NCBI GenBank assembly: GCA_944470555.2
Contig: OX104127.1
Coordinates: forward strand, 47,358,934 to 47,422,933
DNA: 64,000 nucleotides
Direction of reading: 5' to 3'
From: Heterobilharzia americana
Lineage: Eukaryota > Platyhelminthes > Trematoda > Strigeidida > Schistosomatidae
The position numbers and the translations under genes were made by a program. Positions 58,807 through 64,000 of the stretch are shown in pieces; within the stretch, counting starts at the first letter, position 1, and the number at the start of each line of letters is the position of its first letter. The notes below the pieces were generated by a model. The model worked only from the letters and a program-made list of their open reading frames with translations, made no database searches and was not told the DNA's origin.

Positions 58807-61800
58807 CCAACCTCGCCTGGTTAAGTAGTTCACTAGTTACTAGCAGGTTCTAAGCCCGGGTAAAGAGGTAAGGTTGGGCATAGGGCTAGCAACCCTACCC
58901 CGTAAAACAAATCCAATAGCTAAACAAACTTCAAAGGACAAGGAAAATATAAAACATAAAAACAAACGTATTCCTCGCTGGAATCGGAGAGACGAAATGA
59001 CGCCGGTTGGTGAAAGACTTCGGGAAGCCAGTTGGCCGATGTGTCTTCTCTCGATGAAAGCGAAAGTAAACGTGGGGAAATGGAATGTCCGCACCATGTA
59101 TGAACCTACCAACGCTGCCCAGATTGCAAAGCAGATGAGAAGGTATCGCATTGAAGTGTTAGGAATTTGCGTGAGCAGATGGAATGGAAGTGGATTCTCC
59201 GAACTGTCAACTGGAGAGGAGTCAATAATCTACTCCGGTCACCCAGACGACAACCACGAGCACACGGAGTTCTGCAGTGGCTATCATGATGTCCCCTTCT
59301 AGAGCACCAAAGGCTCTCATGCAGTGGAAACCGATCTCCTCCAGCATCAGGACAATGACAGCAAGATCCAACTCAAAAGGAAGGGAAGTCACAATCATTC
59401 AATGATACGCTACGCACCTACAAATGATGCAGATCAAGAGAAGAAGGAGGAATCCTATAGACAACTGCAATCAGTGATAGACAAGACTCCAGTTGGCGAT
59501 ATCAAAATTCTAATGGGCGACATGAATGCCAAACTGGGAGCAGACAACACAGGAAGAGAACTAACCATAGGTCGAGAAGCACTCATTGAAATGAACAAGA
59601 ATGGAGAATTGTTTGCAGAATTCTGTGCATTCAACGATTTGGTGATTAGAGGCAGTGTGTTCCAGCATAAGGATATCCAAAAAGCGACATGGATTTCACC
59701 AGACACCAGGACACACTAAGAATCAAATCGATTTTATCTCAATCTCAAGAAAATGGAGACGCAGTCAGCCTACTTGACACAAGGTCAAGAAGAGGAGCAG
59801 ATGTAGGTTCAGACCACTATCTAGTGCAAGGAACCTACCTTCAAAATCAAGTTGAAAGCCTTCAAGGAAGCTGATGATAGACCACAGTTCAAGTTCAACA
59901 CCCAGAACGGAAACTGAAGGACAAAACTAAAAAGGACATCTTCACGTCAGTCAGTCATCAGGAAAAAAGTGGGAGACATTGAACAACATCCCTGAAGGAA
60001 CCTGCATGAAAGAACACTGGAACTCCTTGGAAGCTATGTGGAAATAAACCTACATAACCATATTAGGAAGGAAGAAGAAAGAAGTCAGGACAAGAAATGG
60101 ATCTCGACGGACACATGGAAGCTGACAGAGGAGAAGAGGATGGTGAAGCAGAAGATAAACCAGTGCAAGGTTGCACAATGAGAAGAGGAACTGAGTACAA
60201 CGTATAAAACACTACACTGAACAAAGAAGTGAAGAAGAGTGTGTGCAAAGACAAAAGACACTTCTACGACACATTGGCAAGTCAAGCAGAACAGGCTGCA
60301 GGTAGGAGAGACAGAGACCTGACAACATTGTATCAAATAACCAGGTTACTATCTGGGAAGAGATCAAAACACATGAAACCAATAAAAGACGACGACGAAA
60401 ATTTAATTACCAAAGAAGAGAAACAAAGGAAACGATGGGTCGACCACTTCAAAAAGCTCTTGAATCGACCACCACCTGCACTTCGTCCAGAAATACCACC
60501 TGCAGCCCAGTCACAGAACTACAAGTGAACATAAATCCTCCAACAAAAATGGAAGTCCTGAGCGCCATAAAGCTACTGAAATGCGGGAAAGCAGCAGGAC
60601 CAGATAGAATTCCGCCAGAAGAACTGGAAACGGACGCAGAGACAACAGCAGACATGCTCACACCACTACTGCAGAAGGTTTGAAAGGAGGAAAAAATACC
60701 TGCAGATTGGAAGAAGGGCTACCTTGTCAAAGTCCCAAAGAAGGGAGACCTAAGTCTTTGCGAGAACTAGCGCGGAATCACGCTCCTGTCCACTCCAAGC
60801 AAAATATTAAGCCGCATCACCCTGGAGAGACTAAACGGTGCGCTGGATTCAAAATTACAACCCGAACAGGCTGGAAGTACAAATCATGTGCGGACCAAAT
60901 TGCAACGCTTCGCATCATCATAGAACAGAGCATAGAATGGCAGTCAACTCTACACCTCAACTTCATCGACTTTGAGATGGCCTTTGACAGCGTCGACCGA
61001 GAGGTAATTTGGAAACTGCTTCAACACTACGGAGTGCCCACTAATCTTTATCAACCTCATTCAACAACTATATGAAGACGCCACATGCCAAGTAATTCAC
61101 AATGGGAAGCTCAGTGATGCTTTTGAAGTGAAGACAGGAGTGAAACAAGGCTGCCTACTATCACCCATGATATTCATGATTGTAGTGGACTGGATCATGC
61201 AACAAACAGTGAGGAGCGAGAAGAGAGGGATGCGCTGTTCGACCGATGAGAAGACCGTAGAAGATTTGGAATTCGCCGACGACTTGTGTCTAATATCACA
61301 CAAACTTGAAGATCTACAGGCGAAATCCAACAAGTTGACAGAAGAGGCAGGGCAGCGAAGACGGTACTTCAAGTGAACGTAGAGAAGACAGAGGTGATGA
61401 AGATACCCAACCAACAACAACAAGCTCCAATCACCATTAACGGGAGAAACTTAAAGGAAGTAACCTCCTTCACCTATCTAGGAAGCACTGTTTCAACTAC
61501 AGGCGGCGGCACAGACGAGGATGTCAAAGCCAGGATCGGAAAAGCAAGACAGGCTTTCATTAATCGGAAATTAGCGTGGAGATCTACTGCACTCAGCATA
61601 TGGAACAAGGTCCGGATTTTCAACACCAATCCAGTCAAGTCAGTGCTGCTATATGGTTCAGAAACTTGGCATGTCACAATAAGCATTTCCAACAAACTGC
61701 AGACATTCATCAACAGCTGCCTACGCTCGATACTGAAGATCAGATCAGATGGCCAGGAAGAATAAGCAACAAGGAACTCTGGCAACGAACCAACCAACCA

Positions 61801-62094
61801 AGAACCTATCACGCAACAAATATGCAGAAGGAAGTGGAGATGGATTGGACATACACTGAGAAGGCCGACTGGGGACATCGCGCGCCACGCCCTCGAGTGG
61901 AACCCTAAGGGAAAACAATGAGTTGGGTGTCCGAGGTGAGGGTGACATGGAGGAGATCATATGAGGAAGAAATGAAAGCCTGTGGGCAGTCGTGGAGCCA
62001 GGTTCAAATGTTTGCAGAGAACAGAATGCAACGGAGATGTGCTGCTGATGCGCGATTTTTCACTAGGAACCCAAGGGGAAATAATGCTAGTCAG
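58807..62094 (+). mobile_element. RTE-1-family copy RTE-4 (subtype B 3' end), full length, coding-defective
   Basis: The 5' end CCTCGCCTGGTTAAG is at about 58,810; the 3' end is CACTAGGAACCCAAGGGGAA at about 62,080. ORF start at 58,874 (MGIGLATLPRKTNPIAKQTS); endonuclease start VNVGKWNVRTMYE near 59,075. The conserved Glu of GICES reads Val here (GICVSRWNGSG), so the endonuclease is also damaged by substitution. RT: KCGKAAGPDRIPPEEL, FIDFEMAFDSVDREV, FADDLCLIS (box intact). The family stops and frameshifts are shared. TCGTGA at 58,801-58,806 and 62,095-62,100 may be a short target-site duplication, but this is weak. It lies in NT5DC intron 6, sense orientation. Confidence 0.88.
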
Positions 62095-62226
62095 TCGTGA
62101 TCTAGTTTCACTATCAGCGGTTTGCCAAACTGCAGCTGTCTCAGAGAGTTAATCTGTGATTATTTTCTTTTAAAAATCGTTTTCGATTTTTCCCCACTTG
62201 TAACTGGTTGTTGATTATGTTTGCAG

Positions 62227-62329
62227 AAAAATATATTGTCAGGGAACCTCAGCTGCGTACATTTCTTTGTCGCTTAGTGGAAAATAATAAGAAGTTATTT
62301 GTGGTTTCAAACAGTTCAGCTGCTTACAT
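62227..62329 (+). CDS. NT5DC2/3-like: NT5DC2/3-like gene, exon 7 (HAD motif II)
   Basis: The exon is 103 nt, from after TTATGTTTGCAG to before GTATGT. With the G carried from exon 6 it encodes EKYIVREPQLRTFLCRLVEN, then NKKLFVVSNSSAAY and two bases of the next codon. LFVVSNS is HAD motif II (hydrophobic strand ending in Ser/Thr), equivalent to the LTNS-type segment of NT5C2 and NT5DC proteins. It lies only 132 bp after the 3' end of RTE-4. Downstream exons (motifs III and IV with the catalytic Lys and acidic pair) are not in the window. Confidence 0.93.
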
Positions 62330-62524
62330 GTATGTCTATGTCTTTTAAATTAAAACATTTGTTTGAAAGTTTTGTTCTTTATATGAAGTTTGTAAATGTT
62401 CACCTCCGAGTATATATCTAATCCATGATGCTAAATGAAGGATTCGTCTTATTCTGTAGTGGAAAATTTTTTACTCAAGATAGTTTTGTTGTTAAATGGT
62501 GAAATATTCAAGTCAGAAATGTTA

Positions 62525-62600
62525 CCATGTTGTATAAGACGTATTCTATTTGCGTAATCCTGGCCTCCTATATTAGAACATCTGGCAAAATAAATACTTT
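62525..62600. repeat. Diverged single arm of the palindrome family
   Basis: TTTGCGTAATCCTGGC and CTATATTAGAACATCTGGCA line up with the palindrome arm at 32,775-32,815 (ACTTGTGTAATCCCGGCG; ATATTAGAACAAATAACA). The second arm is missing. Confidence 0.55.
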
Positions 62601-62887
62601 TATTATTTCCTTGATCTTCCTAGGAATACTCTTTTCAAGAGTACATCTGATATTAGATTTTATTTATTTGTTAATATTCAAGTTTTTGATCTTTATGATC
62701 TTCAGTTTAGATGGTTTCATAGAAAACGTCATTTCCCCCTCACTTAACAGGTTGGCATTTATGGCTGGTGCCTAACATCGTTTTACGTTTCCGACTTGAT
62801 CGTATAGTTAACGGACTGAGTGTTATTCAAAGAAATTTGTCCCTTTTATAAATCTGAACAGCGTAATGAGAAGACAAGAATTGTTTG

Positions 62888-63083
62888 AAACACGTGATGT
62901 ATCAGCGTTATACATTTCGAACAATCTCATCACACATAGACTTGTCGGAGTATCTATACGAAAATTTACGAAAAGGGTCAATTAAGTCAATAGGAAACAT
63001 GAGAATAGGAAGGGGAGAGAAAAACCGAAATCTAAATCACATCACTCATGGTATGAAAGTTAAAACCAATACTACCAAGGTAG
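62888..63083 (+). repeat. 196-bp cassette, copy 2 (open reading frame kept)
   Basis: It matches 43,275-43,470 with no gaps. It ends in CCAAGGTAGGT, which could act as a donor site. It lies 558 bp after exon 7. Confidence 0.85.
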
Positions 63084-64000
63084 GTTTAACGTGAGTACAG
63101 ATTGCTATTTTGTGAAAAGCCTGACGATGTGATGTGCCTGCTAGAGAAGATGAACATGGCTAAAAATCACATTAGCCTTACTCGTGAACAAGAGACGAAC
63201 AACCAGCTACCATTCTCAAACATGGTGCCTAATCGACGGTAGGATGGCTCGATCAGAAGGTCTGGCTGTAGGAAGCCTAAGTGGACAACACCTTAGTTAC
63301 CAAAGCTATTACCCAGTCTAAAATAAACGTGGTTTAGTTACGTGCTTATCCAACAGAATAAACCACATCTCCGCAGATGACATGAAAAAGGAAGAAACCA
63401 AGTTACTGACGACAACACTGAAACAGAATGGCTACCCGTTGAAATTTACCAACAGGCGCATTGAAAGGTATGCAGAGTTCCTTCCCTAAGAAAAATGTAC
63501 ACATTTCATAACCCCTTAGAAATGATTCATATAGCTTTACTGTGAGAAAAAGACTTAGATCAGCCATCAGTAGAACATATCATGCAGCGAAGGGCATCAT
63601 TGTAGTGTAGACCAAATCCGTGTTGCAGCACGAAACAAAACAACACATAAACGATTTCATCACACCCCACTATGTTTAGCAATTTACATATATGTGTGGA
63701 AACATATACATAGGGAGGGTTAATCGTTAGATGAAGTTAAGGGCGGTTGAACATGTACCTAAGTCGGTTCAAAAAAATGACCTCAACAGAGCCGATAAAT
63801 GCAGATGCCAAACGTCCATCTTCATCTATACTAAACAAATACTAGAAACTAGCCACAGGGTAGGTATGGGAACAGCTCTTAAAGTACCACATAAAAGTGG
63901 TCAGAGCCGAGTGCTAAAGGTTATTGAAGCTGTTGCTATCAAACTCGCTTTATGTATACAAAAACAGTTTATACTCACGTTGAACCTATCTTGGTAGTAT
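63084..64000. other. Probably NT5DC intron 7, nothing recognised
   Basis: No exon matching the next expected NT5DC block was seen. The 88-codon frame at 63,731-63,997 has no recognisable domain. Confidence 0.45.

Noticed and set aside
58801..62100. TCGTGA as target-site duplication of RTE-4
   Set aside because: Six bases are too short to trust; kept only as a remark.
1..64000. CRISPR arrays, operons or prokaryotic signals
   Set aside because: None seen; the sequence is clearly eukaryotic with spliced exons.

Overview
The window looks like nuclear DNA of a blood fluke (Schistosomatidae, most likely Schistosoma). It has one intron-split host gene with consensus GT/AG junctions embedded in AT-rich DNA, and a mobile-element set typical of trematodes: CR1-like and RTE-like non-LTR retrotransposons, a CsRn1/Boudicca-type Ty3/Gypsy element, a Penelope-like remnant, tRNA-derived SINEs, and SINE-like units carrying a decayed hammerhead ribozyme of the schistosome Sm-alpha type. 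There are no prokaryotic features.

Layout. 1-7.8 kb: three decayed CR1-like elements. 8.3-12.1 kb: a decayed Ty3/Gypsy element on the minus strand. 12.5-21.2 kb: CR1 fragments and a 3,779-bp tandem duplication. 20.9-24.2 kb: a full-length RTE-like element (RTE-1) bounded by a 17-bp target-site duplication. 26.1-62.3 kb: seven plus-strand exons of an NT5DC2/3-like 5'-nucleotidase-domain gene (HAD fold), open at both ends, with introns of 1.7 to 14.9 kb. These introns hold three further copies of the RTE-1 family, remnants of a second RTE family, two tRNA-SINE families, two Sm-alpha-like units, a Penelope remnant, a second Gypsy fragment, a 65-bp-arm palindrome and a duplicated 196-bp cassette. 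62.3-64 kb: probably the next intron.

Main results. (1) The NT5DC exons join in phase into one reading frame that carries HAD motif I (GFDYDYTLAHY) and motif II (LFVVSNS). (2) The four RTE-1-family copies share the same stops and frameshifts, so the family spread after losing coding capacity. Their 5' two thirds are nearly identical in all four, while their 3' thirds fall into two subtypes, with an abrupt switch near the RT motif VKQGCLLSP. (3) RTE-2 has an inverted 5' end, and the whole structure lies inside one 12-bp target-site duplication, which is the signature of twin priming. (4) RTE-3 and RTE-4 form a 2.7-kb inverted repeat inside one intron. (5) The tandem duplication postdates insertion of RTE-1, unless it is an assembly artefact.

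All retroelement genes are broken. The only gene that looks functional is the NT5DC-like gene. Element boundaries without a target-site duplication are approximate.
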